Of a stretch of 64,000 nt of DNA, positions 16,941 through 26,680 are shown in pieces (position 1 is the first letter of the stretch; each line of letters opens with the position of its first letter). Made by a program: the position numbers and the translations under genes. The notes below the pieces were generated by a model that had not been told where the DNA came from, searched no databases, and saw nothing but the letters and a program-made list of their open reading frames with translations. The DNA lies in NCBI RefSeq assembly GCF_900129425.1, contig NZ_LT670817.1, forward strand, positions 7,840,001 through 7,904,000, read 5' to 3'. This DNA comes from Bradyrhizobium erythrophlei. Its GTDB lineage: Bacteria; Pseudomonadota; Alphaproteobacteria; Rhizobiales; Xanthobacteraceae.

Positions 16941-17249
16941 TTTTTAAATCAATGACTTAGCTGTTATTTTCCAAAAATACCGCACCGCTGTTTAGCATTT
17001 GGGGCAGCACGGGCCGAATCCGCTTTCCAAGCCCTGATCCGCGCGGAAACAGCCCAAAACCGCAGGTGAATCGGCCCCCGCCACCAAGGACCCTTGACCC
17101 CGGCAAACCGCGCGGACGGCCCGCGCTGGGCGATTCTGGCGGCGTTTTTGGCTGGGGGGCGCGGCCCGCGAATCCTACTATTGACAGCGGCGCGGGCCAA
17201 CTAGCCAAGTGAAGCACCGTTTTTCGAAAAATTCCGGAGGATTGCACAC

Positions 17250-17678
17250 GTGGCCAAATCCGATCTCGGAACCAAACGCATTTGCCCGACGACGGGTAAA
17301 AAATTCTACGACCTCAACAAGAATCCGGTGATCTCGCCCTATACCGGCGAGGTCGTGCGGATCGCGCCGATCGCGCCGATCCCGCCGCCCCGGACCCGCG
17401 CCGACGCCGCAGCGCGCGCCAGAGCCGCAGCTGCCGCCGCTGCCGAAGCAACGCCGGAGCCCGTCGAGGCTGAAGAGTTGGTGCCGCTCGACGAAGCCGA
17501 CGCCGAGGAGAACACCGGCAAGGTCAAGGCCGTCGTTCCCGAATCGGAAGACGATATCGAGATCGACGAAGACGACGATGATGACGATTCCACCATCATC
17601 GCCGACGAGGAAGAAGGCGACGAGGACGTCACCGACATCATCGGCGACGTCGGCGATGACAAGGAGAAGGAGACTTGA
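17250..17678 (+). CDS. TIGR02300 family acidic protein
   Basis: 142 aa from a GTG at 17250 behind CCGGAGGA. The N-terminus KSDLGTKRICPTTGKKFYDL followed by NPVISPYTGE is diagnostic of TIGR02300 in alphaproteobacteria. An Ala/Pro-rich linker leads to an extremely acidic tail (IEIDEDDDDDDS and more). It is cytoplasmic with unknown function. In relatives, as I recall, it sits beside tRNA-Ala and divergent from aroA; here only a tRNA fragment follows and aroA is not upstream. A strong terminator follows. Confidence 0.93.
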   Translation: MAKSDLGTKRICPTTGKKFYDLNKNPVISPYTGEVVRIAPIAPIPPPRTRADAAARARAAAAAAAEATPEPVEAEELVPLDEADAEENTGKVKAVVPESEDDIEIDEDDDDDDSTIIADEEEGDEDVTDIIGDVGDDKEKET

Positions 17679-17682
17679 GATC

Positions 17683-17707
17683 AACCCTGAACTGTGTTCA
17701 GGGTTTT
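17683..17707 (+). terminator. Rho-independent terminator of the TIGR02300 gene
   Basis: A perfect 10-bp stem AACCCTGAAC/GTTCAGGGTT with loop TGT and a TTTT run begins 4 bp after the stop codon. Confidence 0.9.
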
Positions 17708-17740
17708 GCCCCGCGCCCCCAAGCCGCGCGGAAGGTCCAA

Positions 17741-17793
<53 letters not shown>

Positions 17794-17949
17794 CTTGGCG
17801 GCAGGATTCAAAAGCACGGCCCCGCCTCTTTGGGGTAGGGATGCAAGGCAGGACCGTACCGGGCCACGAACACTCGGCTTACGTGGCTCGAGGCGATAAC
17901 GGGGACATGGCGAAAGTGGTTCCGGGCTGTGACGAGAGCTGTTCCGGCG

Positions 17950-18324
17950 TCATCGCGCATCCCAAATGACCCGACCGCGATTTTCAACAGGCCACACGAT
18001 TATGACGGGCCGTTCTGCCAACAGCGATGCGCTCTTGGTCCGTGCCTCACGCAAATAACGCGGCACTGCTTCTATCGGCGTCTCGTTCTTGGGCATCCTG
18101 ATTGACCGACCGATCACGTCTACCTTACGCCCCTTGAAGGCATTTCCACTGTCAGGGTCACGCCCAAATTTCGATGGTCCGAAATCGTGTTCGCCGCGTC
18201 GCCGGTATGGAAAGGGATGACCGGGGACCTCTTCAAAGAAACCCCCTAGATCGAAGTCCCAGACGCCGCGATCATGATGGACGTAATGACGGGCCGCGCC
18301 TTGGCACAAACAGATCAGCCGCAA
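17950..18324 (-). CDS. Hypothetical protein, uncertain
   Basis: 124 aa. The second half looks protein-like (NAFKGRKVDVIGRSIRMPKN, AERPVIIVWPVENRGRVIW); the first half is poorer. No clear ribosome site and no known family. It may be the end of a degraded gene. Confidence 0.3.
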   Translation of the reverse strand: MRLICLCQGAARHYVHHDRGVWDFDLGGFFEEVPGHPFPYRRRGEHDFGPSKFGRDPDSGNAFKGRKVDVIGRSIRMPKNETPIEAVPRYLREARTKSASLLAERPVIIVWPVENRGRVIWDAR

Positions 18325-18477
18325 CCGGTCGGCGTATCACGGCAGTATTCCTTTCGTTGGCAAAGATCGGCAAAATCGTCGAGAGCAATTTGCGCGAGGC
18401 GAGCAAGGTCGTTTCGCGTGATACGCGCGAATGACCGATGTGGTGAATTGCTCATGATCGCAGGGCAACCTCGGTGC

Positions 18478-18557
18478 ATGTCCGCTTTTGCGCGCATAGC
18501 GGACTCAGCTCAGACATCACGCCATGTCCGAAAAGTGCCATGAACAGACTCATGCGC
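18478..18557 (-). repeat. Dispersed intergenic repeat, inverted copy
   Basis: Read on the minus strand it has GCATGAGTCTGTTCATGGCA, CTTTTCGGACATGG and ends AAAGCGGACATG, the same order as the copies at 21.3, 24.9 and 29.4 kb. Confidence 0.6.
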
Positions 18558-18594
18558 AGCAGCAAATGTCCCGGCTTTCGCCGTCTCCGACGAC

Positions 18595-18657
18595 CCCCCG
18601 CGTTAACCTCTTTTATCACCCTTAGCGCGCGCGAGGGCGCTGATGGCCAGGCAGTGG
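18595..18657 (+). repeat. 63-bp direct repeat, copy 1
   Basis: Runs from CCCCCGCGTTAACC to GCCAGGCAGTGG and recurs without a mismatch at 18722-18784. Confidence 0.9.
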
Positions 18658-18721
18658 TCTGCCCGTTGCTACGGGGTAGCTCGCCAACGAGATGGGTCGC
18701 GCCAAAACAGCATCGGGGGCT

Positions 18722-18784
18722 CCCCCGCGTTAACCTCTTTTATCACCCTTAGCGCGCGCGAGGGCGCTGATGGCCAGGCAGTGG
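18722..18784 (+). repeat. 63-bp direct repeat, copy 2
   Basis: Identical to 18595-18657, 127 bp downstream. The surviving part of the histidine kinase gene begins at its right edge, so it probably marks the truncation junction. Confidence 0.9.
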
Positions 18785-18815
18785 CAGGGTCGTCGTCATT
18801 TCGGACCTATCAGCC

Positions 18816-19772
18816 GTGACGGCGCGCGCCTGGTCTGACATCTCGCGGATGCTCGGTCTTTCCGTCGCGACGATCAGCGCTCTTGGCATCCTGGTGTATT
18901 TTGTCGTCGAGCGCGCGCTGCGGCCGACGAGAGATGTCGTTAGCGGCCTCAACCAGTTAGCTGCGGGCGATCTGAAGTGCCGTCTTCCTCCGTTCCGGCT
19001 TGCCGAGTTGCAAAGAATAAGTAACGTCTTCAACGATCTGGCGACCACCCTGGAAGTCGCGACCTCCGAGCGCGCCGATCTTGCGAGACGTCTGGTGGAA
19101 GCCCGAGAGCAGGAACGGCGTCACCTTGCATGGGTGCTTCATGACGAACTGGCTCAGAGCCTCAGTGCCATGAGTGCGACGGCAGCTTCGATCAAGGTCA
19201 CCGCCTCGACTGATTGTCCATCTCTTATTCCCGAAGCACAGGCACTAACGGAAACTGCGGGAAATATCATGAAGGGGCTCCGCAGGACTGTGCAGGAGTT
19301 GAGACTGCAGGAGATTGACGAGATCGGTCTGCTCGCGAGCCTTGAGGGATTAATCACCGATTATAATCGCCGCGGTTGCGGGAAGACCCAATTCATTCTT
19401 GAGACACACGGCGACGTCAACGCGCTACCCCCAGCGATTACCGGTCACATCTTTTATATCGTTCAGGAGGGTCTAACAAACGCAGTGAAGCATGCTCAGG
19501 CAGCCAACGTGCGTGCCGTGGTGCGCATCGACCCTACTCAAGACGGTGCGCCACGGTCTGGGACTGGCTTAGTCGAGGCGAGCGTTGAGGACGATGGTGC
19601 GGGATTGGCGCATGAGATCAGGGGAGAGGCTGGTTTTGGCCTCGGGCTGATCGGGATTCGCGAGAGAACGCTCGCGCTGGGTGCGGAGATGAGCGTTGTG
19701 GTGAGGCGAGAGAAGGGCCGCATCCTCAGCGTCACGATTCCTATTTCGAATACCCAGGGTCCAGCATCATGA
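18816..19772 (+). CDS. NarL/UhpB-type sensor histidine kinase, N-terminally truncated
   Basis: 318 aa from GTG 18816. In order: the end of a sensor region, one membrane segment (VATISALGILVYFVVERAL), HAMP (RPTRDVVSGLNQLAAGDL), HisKA_3 with the phospho-His in EQERRHLAWVLHDELAQ, and HATPase_c (N box EGLTNAVKHAQA, G boxes EDDGAG and GFGLGLIGIRER). The frame stays open a few codons upstream (VVVISDLSA, a natural continuation) until a stop inside the 63-bp repeat, so the periplasmic sensor and first membrane segment are missing. It overlaps the regulator gene by ATGA. Confidence 0.88.
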   Translation: MTARAWSDISRMLGLSVATISALGILVYFVVERALRPTRDVVSGLNQLAAGDLKCRLPPFRLAELQRISNVFNDLATTLEVATSERADLARRLVEAREQERRHLAWVLHDELAQSLSAMSATAASIKVTASTDCPSLIPEAQALTETAGNIMKGLRRTVQELRLQEIDEIGLLASLEGLITDYNRRGCGKTQFILETHGDVNALPPAITGHIFYIVQEGLTNAVKHAQAANVRAVVRIDPTQDGAPRSGTGLVEASVEDDGAGLAHEIRGEAGFGLGLIGIRERTLALGAEMSVVVRREKGRILSVTIPISNTQGPAS

Positions 19773-20431
19773 GGTCGCGAAGTATCCGCGTCATGCTTGT
19801 CGATGACCACGCGGTTGTGCGTGAGGGATACAGTCGGCTTCTTGAAAAGCATGAAGGCATTACCGTCGTCGCCGAGGCCGCCCATGCGGCAGGTGCCTAT
19901 CAAGCCTATAAGAGTCAAAAGCCCGATGTAGTGGTCATGGACGTCTCACTGCCAGGTCGCGGCGGCATTGATGCCATTCGCCAGATACGTCAATGGGATC
20001 CAGCGGCGCGCCTGCTAGTTTTCACCATGCACTTGAGCGCGACATTCGCTCTCCAGGCCTTCAGGGCCGGTGCAAAGGGTTTTGTCACAAAGAGCAGCCC
20101 GCCCGAGTTGCTCGTTAGCGCGGTACGTGACGTGGCTGCCGGCCGTGTGGCAATTTGCCCCGAGATCAGTGAAGCCCTTGCAAGGAGCCGCTTGCAGGAG
20201 GATGCAAGCGTCATTGACACTCTTTCCCCACGTGAATTCGAGATACTGCGCGAGTTACTCGATGGCCGGTCGGCCGAGGAGATAGCCGCCGCATTCAATC
20301 TCAGTCCGAAGACCGTCTCGAACTACCACTACGCCATTAAATCGAAACTCGGCGTTTCGTCCGACGTTGAGCTTGTGCATTTCGGGCTGCGAAGCGGGTT
20401 AATAACTGTTGTAGAGGGGCGCGAGTATTAG
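19769..20431 (+). CDS. LuxR/NarL family response regulator
   Basis: 220 aa. REC domain (VMLVDDHAVVREGY, VVVMDVSLPGRGG with acceptor Asp, TKSS) and a C-terminal LuxR helix-turn-helix (LSPREFEILRELLDGRSAEE, NLSPKTVSNYHYAIKSKLGV). It is translationally coupled to the kinase gene. The pair resembles MoxY/MoxX-like systems of methylotrophic relatives; the true target is unknown. With a truncated kinase the signal input is doubtful. Confidence 0.93.
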   Translation: MRSRSIRVMLVDDHAVVREGYSRLLEKHEGITVVAEAAHAAGAYQAYKSQKPDVVVMDVSLPGRGGIDAIRQIRQWDPAARLLVFTMHLSATFALQAFRAGAKGFVTKSSPPELLVSAVRDVAAGRVAICPEISEALARSRLQEDASVIDTLSPREFEILRELLDGRSAEEIAAAFNLSPKTVSNYHYAIKSKLGVSSDVELVHFGLRSGLITVVEGREY

Positions 20432-21305
20432 ACTGAAGCCGATTCGCATTAACAACTGCTCGATTGCATTCGGTCCGTCCCGCCGTTGGTCAGACCAAAA
20501 TATAGGATATCGAATTGGCAGGCATCAGTCAGTGGGCATGGCGATCCGCAAGTTAGCGCCGCAGACCCAAAAAGGCTACATCCGCGGCCTGCCACGTAGG
20601 TCGTATCGGAAATGTCATGCGAGAAAGGTAATCGATACATCGACAGAGCTCTCGACGTGCCTACGCGAAGTCTCCGACACGGCTTTCTTCGACTGAGAGG
20701 TAACGTGGACGCAATGATCGGATCGATCGTAGAACTGGTATCCAACACACCGCCCGATAAAGTCGGACAGCTCGCCGACAGGATACGGAGGCTCGACCTC
20801 ATAGCGTTTACGCCGGCTTTGGACGAATGGGCAGCAAATCCCCGGGGCGCAACTCAGGCTTACAATGCTCATATGTGCTGGTCATGCCGTCGGCTTCCCT
20901 CCTGTATAACTGTCCGGCATGTTGATCAGTGCAGCGGCCGCTCGCCGGACGTCGTCCGCCCACCGATCGGCATCAAGGTGTATCCAGTGACTTGCAGCAA
21001 TAGTCGGAGTAGTACGCCGGGACTCCGCGCACTCCGGACGGCGCGGATCTCGGCGAAGGTGATTGCGGCGCTAATGCGCGGCGGTGAGGTCTAGATTGCT
21101 GCCATGCCGGTCATCCTCTCGGTCGGTGGCATGGTCATTATCGTCTGCTCGATGCTTGTGGCGTCGGTGGATAATGCTCGATCAACCGCGGCTCGATTGA
21201 GCAAACAGTGGGGCAGTCGTCAACCGAACCGAGCAGAACGGCGGGATTGCTATAATTCCGGAAAACACCGCGTCGCCACTAAAGACGCCATTTGCTGCGG
21301 TGCAT
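20432..21305. other. Intergenic, no supported gene
   Basis: About 870 bp. A plus-strand frame (20612-21094) has one protein-like stretch (SIVELVSNTPPDKVGQLADR) without start signals or a known family; it may be a gene fragment. Nothing else was seen. Confidence 0.35.
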
Positions 21306-21380
21306 GAGTCCGAAAGTGGCACTTAGCGGACGTAACCAGGCGAGCTGCCGATGTCGGTTCATCAAGGGGGTAGACCGGAA
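21306..21380 (+). repeat. Dispersed intergenic repeat
   Basis: AGTCCGAAAGTGGCACTTAG, CGGACGTAACCAGGCGAGCT, GATGTCGGTTCATCAAGG and TAGACCGGA. It aligns with copies at 24.9, 29.4 and 35.1 kb. Confidence 0.7.
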
Positions 21381-21471
21381 GTGTCGGGCCGACGGTCAAA
21401 GTGTCGCGAATAACCCCGCTCAGACGCGGCGTGCTCTTGCGAGGATCGACCGCGCGGACCCGTGTCAAAGT

Positions 21472-22383
21472 CTAGCGGTTAGGCAGCGGATACGCCGCAT
21501 CCAGCGATTGAAGCTCCTGCGGTGTCAGCGTCAGTGAGAGCGCGACGGCGTTCTCCTTTACATGCGCCACCGAACCGGATTCGGGAATTGCAATGACGTT
21601 GCCGTTGCGGATGGTCCAGGCCAGCGCAACAGCGGCTGCCGAGCAACCGTGTGCTGCGCCGATACGTACAAGCGTGGGATCACGCAGCAGGCTGGCACCG
21701 GTTCCGCCGAGCGGAGAATAAGCCATCACCGGCATGCCGTGCTGCTCGCACCATGGCAGCAGGTCACGCTCTATGCCGCGGTCGGCGAGGCTGTAAGGGA
21801 GCTGATTAGTCGCGCAGCTATCGCCTTTTGGAATACGGAACAGATCTTCCATGTCGCTGACCTTAAAATTGGACACGCCCCAAGCGCGAATCTTCGCTGC
21901 CGAGCGTAGATTTTCAAATGCGGTCACAACGCTGGAGAGATTGGTGACCCCATTTGGCCAGTGCAGCAGATAGAGATCGAGATGATCAGTGCCGAGGCGC
22001 TCGAGGCTCGCCTCGCAAGCGCGCATGACGCCGTTTCCCGCCACGTGATTGGGCCACACCTTGGAGACTAGGAACACGCGATTGCGCTGACCAGCGATCG
22101 CGCGGCCAATGAATTCCTCGGAGTCGTACACTTCTGCCGTGTCGATCATCGTCATTCCGAGCGAAAGGCCAGTGTGTACCGCTTCTTCTTCAACGGCATG
22201 AGGATGTTTTCCCTTTCCGAGACCCGCAGAGCCCTGGCCCAATGCCGGGACGACAGTGCCGTCGCGAAACTTTGCCGTGCGCGCTGCGCCGGTTGACGCT
22301 GCGCCAGCTGTACCTGTCGGAGACGCGAACGAACCAAGCGCCACCCACAGTCCATTGAATTCGCGCCGATTCAGCAATCTCAT
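21472..22383 (-). CDS. Aldo/keto reductase with Tat-like signal
   Basis: 303 aa. The N-terminus MRLLNRREFNGLWVALGSFA is a twin-arginine-type signal, so export is likely. The AKR core has the catalytic tetrad in place: Asp and Tyr in MIDTAEVYDS, Lys in VSKVWPN and His in LYLLHWPN, with the nucleotide-binding end IPESGSVAHVKEN. It would reduce aldehydes or ketones with NAD(P)H. No partner is adjacent; the next gene is divergent. Confidence 0.92.
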   Translation of the reverse strand: MRLLNRREFNGLWVALGSFASPTGTAGAASTGAARTAKFRDGTVVPALGQGSAGLGKGKHPHAVEEEAVHTGLSLGMTMIDTAEVYDSEEFIGRAIAGQRNRVFLVSKVWPNHVAGNGVMRACEASLERLGTDHLDLYLLHWPNGVTNLSSVVTAFENLRSAAKIRAWGVSNFKVSDMEDLFRIPKGDSCATNQLPYSLADRGIERDLLPWCEQHGMPVMAYSPLGGTGASLLRDPTLVRIGAAHGCSAAAVALAWTIRNGNVIAIPESGSVAHVKENAVALSLTLTPQELQSLDAAYPLPNR

Positions 22384-22646
22384 ATCTTTACTCTTCTTAC
22401 GATCCCTTCCACCACGCCAAACGTTTTCGGTCGCGAAATGGTTCCTCTACTCGGCTGGCGCACGGAAGGCTGCGGCTGGGTATCATCAGCGCACGGTCAG
22501 AATGGCGCTTTTGACCCTAAGCCGACAATCAGCCCGGCCCCTCGATTTTGGTTTCGCAACGAGCCAACATCATTGCGAGATCAATCCTGATCAAGCAAGC
22601 CATGCTCGTTGAGCAACTAATCCGGCAGCAGCGGAGGAAAACTCAT

Positions 22647-23333
22647 ATGGCATCATTCGTCCTTGTCCCCGGGGCAGGCGGCATGGCTTGGTATTGGCAC
22701 CGCGTGGTCCCGCTTATTCGCGCGGCGGGGCACGAACCCATCGCGGTCGATCTGCCCGGCGACGACAGGCACGCCGGTCTCGCGGCGTATGTGGACATTG
22801 TCATCCGCGCGATCGCGGAACGAAGCGACGTTATTCTCGTTGCTCAGTCGCTAGCGGGCTTCACGGCGCCCCTTGTTTGCGCGCGTGCGCCCGTGCAGAT
22901 GGTCGTGTTCGTCAACGCGATGATCCCCAAGCCCGGCGAGACCGCTGGTGCGTGGTGGGGCGCGACTGGAGCGGCCGAAGCGCGGGAACAAGCTGCGGCG
23001 CGCCGCGGCTATGCGACGGCATTCGATGTGGGGACTTACTTTCTGCACGACGTGCCGCAGGACGTGCTGCGCGCCGGCCCGGAACAACCACGCGAGGAAG
23101 CCGAGATCGTTTTCGGCGAGCCCTGTCGCTTCGAGCGCTGGCCCGAAATCCCCATTCATGTTCTCGCGGGAAGCGACGACCGTTTTTTCCCGATCGAATT
23201 TCAACGCCGCGTCGTGCGCGAAAGGCTCGGAAAGGAGGTGGAGGAAATTCCCGGTGGCCATCTCGTCGCGTTGTCGAATGCGGAAGGGCTGACCGAGCAC
23301 CTTCTTGCGTATGAGAGGGGCCTGACACGCTAG
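22647..23333 (+). CDS. Alpha/beta hydrolase
   Basis: 228 aa from the ATG at 22647 behind GGAGGAAA; longer readings have no start support. N-terminal VLVPGAGGMAWYWHRVVPLI (oxyanion region), nucleophile elbow VAQSLAGF (A-Q-S-L-A rather than the usual G-x-S-x-G), acid VLAGSDDRFFP and His in PGGHLVALSN. The family resembles plant MeSA-esterase/EstA-like hydrolases. Cytoplasmic; substrate unknown. Confidence 0.9.
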   Translation: MASFVLVPGAGGMAWYWHRVVPLIRAAGHEPIAVDLPGDDRHAGLAAYVDIVIRAIAERSDVILVAQSLAGFTAPLVCARAPVQMVVFVNAMIPKPGETAGAWWGATGAAEAREQAAARRGYATAFDVGTYFLHDVPQDVLRAGPEQPREEAEIVFGEPCRFERWPEIPIHVLAGSDDRFFPIEFQRRVVRERLGKEVEEIPGGHLVALSNAEGLTEHLLAYERGLTR

Positions 23334-23898
23334 TCCCTTGCCGTTGTCTCTTGAGCAAGCCCGAATTTGTCTGGCGCACCTCCGCTATCGGTTTCACACC
23401 ACGCCCGATCGGCAAGGCCAGGGGCGCAGGTCAGCTTTTTGAAAGGAGTAGCGGGCCAGCTTTCGTGAAATCAGCCAAGGTCCGATTCCGGCACGTTTCG
23501 GACGTACCGCTCCTGGCGACGCAAGTCGGTTATCAGGAGTAAGCGGAAGTGACTCGGACATCTTCAGATCGACGTGATTGACCCTCAACAGACGTGGCGT
23601 ATGGACGCGCCGGTCGATCATTGATGGCCTTCTACTCGCAAAGTGTTAGGGTCCGAGCATCGGATTATGCGTGTCCTTAGCCGGCGTGCGCCATGCGACG
23701 CCGGGATTTTAGCATTTTTTGTTGCGCGTGCGGCTTCGATGTGGCCGGGCACAGCGTTTGCGCAACTATCGGCCTGCAAGGTGTGGCGTGTCGTATACTC
23801 TACCCGAGCAAGCGTTGCCCGTACAAAAAGGTCGACGCCACCTCAGGTGATCGAGTGAGGTGAGTTCCTTCGGCATCCAAGAAGCAAGGGAGGATGAG
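23334..23898. other. Intergenic with one dispersed repeat copy
   Basis: No supported gene. A copy of the dispersed repeat lies at about 23481-23549 (GTCCGATTCCGGCACGTTTC, then AAGTCGGTTATCAGGAGT and AAGCGGAAG). Confidence 0.5.
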
Positions 23899-24888
23899 AT
23901 GAGGCTTCGAGCTCTCCGGCTAGATCGGATCGGCCGCTTGTCGGCTCCACTTGTTGCCGCTGCGCTGCTCCTCGGGAGTTTCGCTCCTGCGCAGTCAGAG
24001 CGGCTTCCGAAAGTCGGGTATCTGGGTTTTGGCGCCGCAGTTCCGCCAACTCATTTCCAGAACCGGATGAGGGAGCTCAGATATTCCGAAGGCAAGGAGG
24101 TCACGGTGGAATACCGCTTTGCCGGAGGACGCCCGGGGGAGCTCCCGCGCCTCGCCCGCGAGCTTGTCGATGCGAAAGTGGATGTCATCATGGCTGTCGG
24201 CGACGAGGCGATCGTGGCCGCCAAGAATGCTACGCGCACCGTTCCGATCGTCATGGTCGCCTGCGATGCGGTCACCACCGGCTTCGTCGAGAGCCTCGCT
24301 CGTCCAGGCGGCAATCTCACGGGCGTGACTTGTATCACCTCCGAGCTCATGCCGAAGCGCATGGCGGTGTTCCGCGAGCTTCTGCCGTCTGCGTCCCGCC
24401 TCGTGGTCCTTTACAACCCAGAGAACGTCAGTAAGCCCCCCGAGGTGGCGCGCCTTGTCGAGCTCGCGAAAGAGCTGGGTCTCGACGCCAAAGCCGTTCA
24501 GTTCCGCACGGCCGAAGACATCGAGCGCGCCTTTTCCGCCCTTGCGACCGATCGCCCCGATGGCCTCGTCGTCCTGACCGAACAGCGCTCGATTGCCCAC
24601 GCGAAGCTCTTGGGAGATCTTTCGCGCAGAGATCGGCTCCCAGTCCTGCATTCCTTCAGCGAAGGGGTCCACGCGGGCGGTCTCATCTCCTACGGTCCCC
24701 ACTTTCCGGAGATGGTGGTGATGGCGACCAACTATGTCGCGAAAATCCTCAAAGGAGGGAAACCGGCCGAGCTGCCCGTCGAGCAGCCGACTCGGTTCGA
24801 ACTGGTCATCAATCTGCAGACTGCTAAGGAAATCGGTCTGACGATCCCAGCCTCTCTCCTTGCCCGCGCCGACGAGGTGATCGAATAG
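23899..24888 (+). CDS. ABC transporter substrate-binding protein (ABC_sub_bind family)
   Basis: 329 aa from the ATG at 23899 behind GGGAGGATGAG. A signal peptide (LVAAALLLGSFAPAQS) is followed by a two-lobe periplasmic fold: VGYLGFGAAVPPTHFQNRM, VEYRFAGGRPGELPRLAREL, GVTCITSELMPKRMAVFREL, and the end VINLQTAKEIGLTIPASLL typical of PF04392. No permease or ATPase gene lies nearby, so it is an orphan receptor, as is common for this expanded family in bradyrhizobia. Confidence 0.93.
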   Translation: MRLRALRLDRIGRLSAPLVAAALLLGSFAPAQSERLPKVGYLGFGAAVPPTHFQNRMRELRYSEGKEVTVEYRFAGGRPGELPRLARELVDAKVDVIMAVGDEAIVAAKNATRTVPIVMVACDAVTTGFVESLARPGGNLTGVTCITSELMPKRMAVFRELLPSASRLVVLYNPENVSKPPEVARLVELAKELGLDAKAVQFRTAEDIERAFSALATDRPDGLVVLTEQRSIAHAKLLGDLSRRDRLPVLHSFSEGVHAGGLISYGPHFPEMVVMATNYVAKILKGGKPAELPVEQPTRFELVINLQTAKEIGLTIPASLLARADEVIE

Positions 24889-24894
24889 ACGGCC

Positions 24895-24967
24895 ATGTCC
24901 GTTCATGGCACATTTCGGACCAGTCGGCCCGGTCTGACGATGTCCGTTCATCGGGGGTAGAGCGGAC
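24895..24967 (+). repeat. Dispersed intergenic repeat
   Basis: ATGTCCGTTCATGGCACATT, TCGGACCAGTCGG, GATGTCCGTTCATCGGGGGT and AGAGCGGAC. It begins 6 bp after a stop codon and ends 32 bp before the IS1182 element. Confidence 0.75.
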
Positions 24968-24998
24968 TCTCCGCGAATGGCTCACCACTTCCGAGTTT

Positions 24999-26680
24999 GA
25001 CCCAGGCCGTGTGGAAACGTTTTCGTTTCCCACGCAACCGAGCGCGATGGGCCTCGACGCGGCCGTCTGAGTCTATTTTTGCTGTATCGAGCCTGGAGTC
25101 GACCTGGGGGCCGCGCTGAGCGAGATGAAGGGTCACAAAGCGCGTACAACACAACACTCCTCATGCCCGGATCGCCGCGAGGAACGGTTTGATACCGACG
25201 ATATTCATCACGCGCGTGAGGTTGTAGGCGAGCACGTGCAGCGCCATCTCAGTCGCCACCTTCGGCAGCGTCTTCATCAGAAAGTGCGTCGCCCCCATCC
25301 GCATCTTCAGCGTGGCGAACGGATGCTCGACGGTTTCGCGGCGCACACGCATGGCTTGCGGGTTCTGATCGAGCCGCGTCTGCGCGGCTTCGACGACGTG
25401 TTCGTGTTCCCATCGTTTGATGCGGCGCTCGTTGGCCGTTGTGCACCGATCCTTGAGCGGGCATGTGCGGCACGCCTTCGTCAAGTAAATCAGCATTTTC
25501 TGGCCATCTTCATCAGCGGTGAAGTGGTGCGCCAGCGTCTCGCCGGCCGGGCAGCGATAGACATCGTCCTTGGCCAAATAAACAAAATCAGGTTTCCCAA
25601 AACGGCCTGCCGACTTGGCGCCAGAGGTTTGCGGCTTGGGCAGCGTGACTGCGACGCCGGCCTGTTCGCAGGCCAGGATTTCCTCCCCTTTAAAATAGCC
25701 CCGATCCGCAACGACTTCCAAGTTATCGCTGCGCAGCGCGGCTTTCGCCGCCTGCGCCATCGTCGCCAGTTGCGATCTATCGGTGCCGACGTTGGTGACC
25801 TCATGCGCGACGATCAGATGGTTCGTAATGTCGACCGCACTTTGCACGTTATAGGCAACCATGCCTGAGCCGCGCCCGCTCGTTGCCATCGAGCGGCAAT
25901 CGGGATCGGTCAGCGATATCTGCTTATCGGGCGAAGCGAGCAATGTCTTTTCAATCGCGGCCAGCCGTTTCACTTCTTCGTCGAGCTTCGCCAGCTTTTC
26001 CTTAAGCCGTGTCTTGGTAAGCAGCACTGTTTCCGACGGCTCTTCTCCTGCGGCAGTCTGGCGGTCGGCGGTATCGAGTTGGCTCATGTAGCGTGCCACG
26101 CTCTCTTCGATCTGCTTCTGGCGGCGTTGGATCTTGCCCTGCGTGAAGTTGTTGTCACGACTGTTCACGGCCTTGAACTTGCTGCCGTCGATGGCAACGC
26201 TGGCCTTCGCCAGCAGGCCGATCTTTCGGCACAAGGCGACGAATCGCGCGCAAACCTTCTTAATCGCGGGGCCATTGTCCTTGCGGAAGTCGGCGATGGT
26301 TTTGTGATCCGGAACGAGCCGCCCGGTCAGCCACATCACCTCAACATTGCGGCCAGCCTCACGCTCCAGCCGCCGGCTCGATTGGACCCGGTTCAGATAG
26401 CCGTAGATGTAAAGCTTGAGCATCGCCGAAGGATGATACGCAGGCCGACCGGTCGCTGCCGGATCGACGCCGTCAAACCCGAGGTCGCGGAGTTCCAGCG
26501 CATCGACGAACACATCGACCGCCCGAACAGGATTGCTCTCGTCGACCCAATCCTCAAGGCATTCTGGCAGCAACGTCGCCTGCCCGCGATCCAGTCCCGC
26601 CACAAAGCCTGGCATCAAATCCCCCGTCGATTCAGTAGGGGATCATGGCATGGGAAGAGTTTTCACACAGCCTGGACCCA
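24999..26680 (-). mobile_element. IS1182-family insertion sequence, apparently complete
   Basis: About 1.68 kb. Imperfect terminal inverted repeats: left GACCCAGGCCGTGTGGAAAC (24999-25018) and right, read inward, GGTCCAGGCTGTGTGAAAAC. They enclose one intact transposase gene. Confidence 0.8.
25161..26615 (-). CDS. IS1182-family transposase
   Basis: 484 aa from the ATG at 26615. N-terminal DUF772-like domain (GFDGVDPAATGRPAYHPSAM, LKLYIYGYLNRVQSSRRLER), DDE catalytic core (VAIDGSKFKAVNSRDNN, EVVADRGYFKGEE), and the C-terminal zinc cluster CRTCPLKDRCTT with the acidic residue in VRRETVEHPFATLK. Full length, no stops, so possibly active. Confidence 0.95.
   Translation of the reverse strand: MPGFVAGLDRGQATLLPECLEDWVDESNPVRAVDVFVDALELRDLGFDGVDPAATGRPAYHPSAMLKLYIYGYLNRVQSSRRLEREAGRNVEVMWLTGRLVPDHKTIADFRKDNGPAIKKVCARFVALCRKIGLLAKASVAIDGSKFKAVNSRDNNFTQGKIQRRQKQIEESVARYMSQLDTADRQTAAGEEPSETVLLTKTRLKEKLAKLDEEVKRLAAIEKTLLASPDKQISLTDPDCRSMATSGRGSGMVAYNVQSAVDITNHLIVAHEVTNVGTDRSQLATMAQAAKAALRSDNLEVVADRGYFKGEEILACEQAGVAVTLPKPQTSGAKSAGRFGKPDFVYLAKDDVYRCPAGETLAHHFTADEDGQKMLIYLTKACRTCPLKDRCTTANERRIKRWEHEHVVEAAQTRLDQNPQAMRVRRETVEHPFATLKMRMGATHFLMKTLPKVATEMALHVLAYNLTRVMNIVGIKPFLAAIRA

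Noticed and set aside
17339..17662. Ser-rich minus-strand frame
   Set aside because: It is the antisense of the acidic Asp/Glu tail of the TIGR02300 gene.
20612..21094. 160-codon plus frame with one protein-like stretch
   Set aside because: No start signal or known family and the second half looks random; kept only as a note under the intergenic entry.
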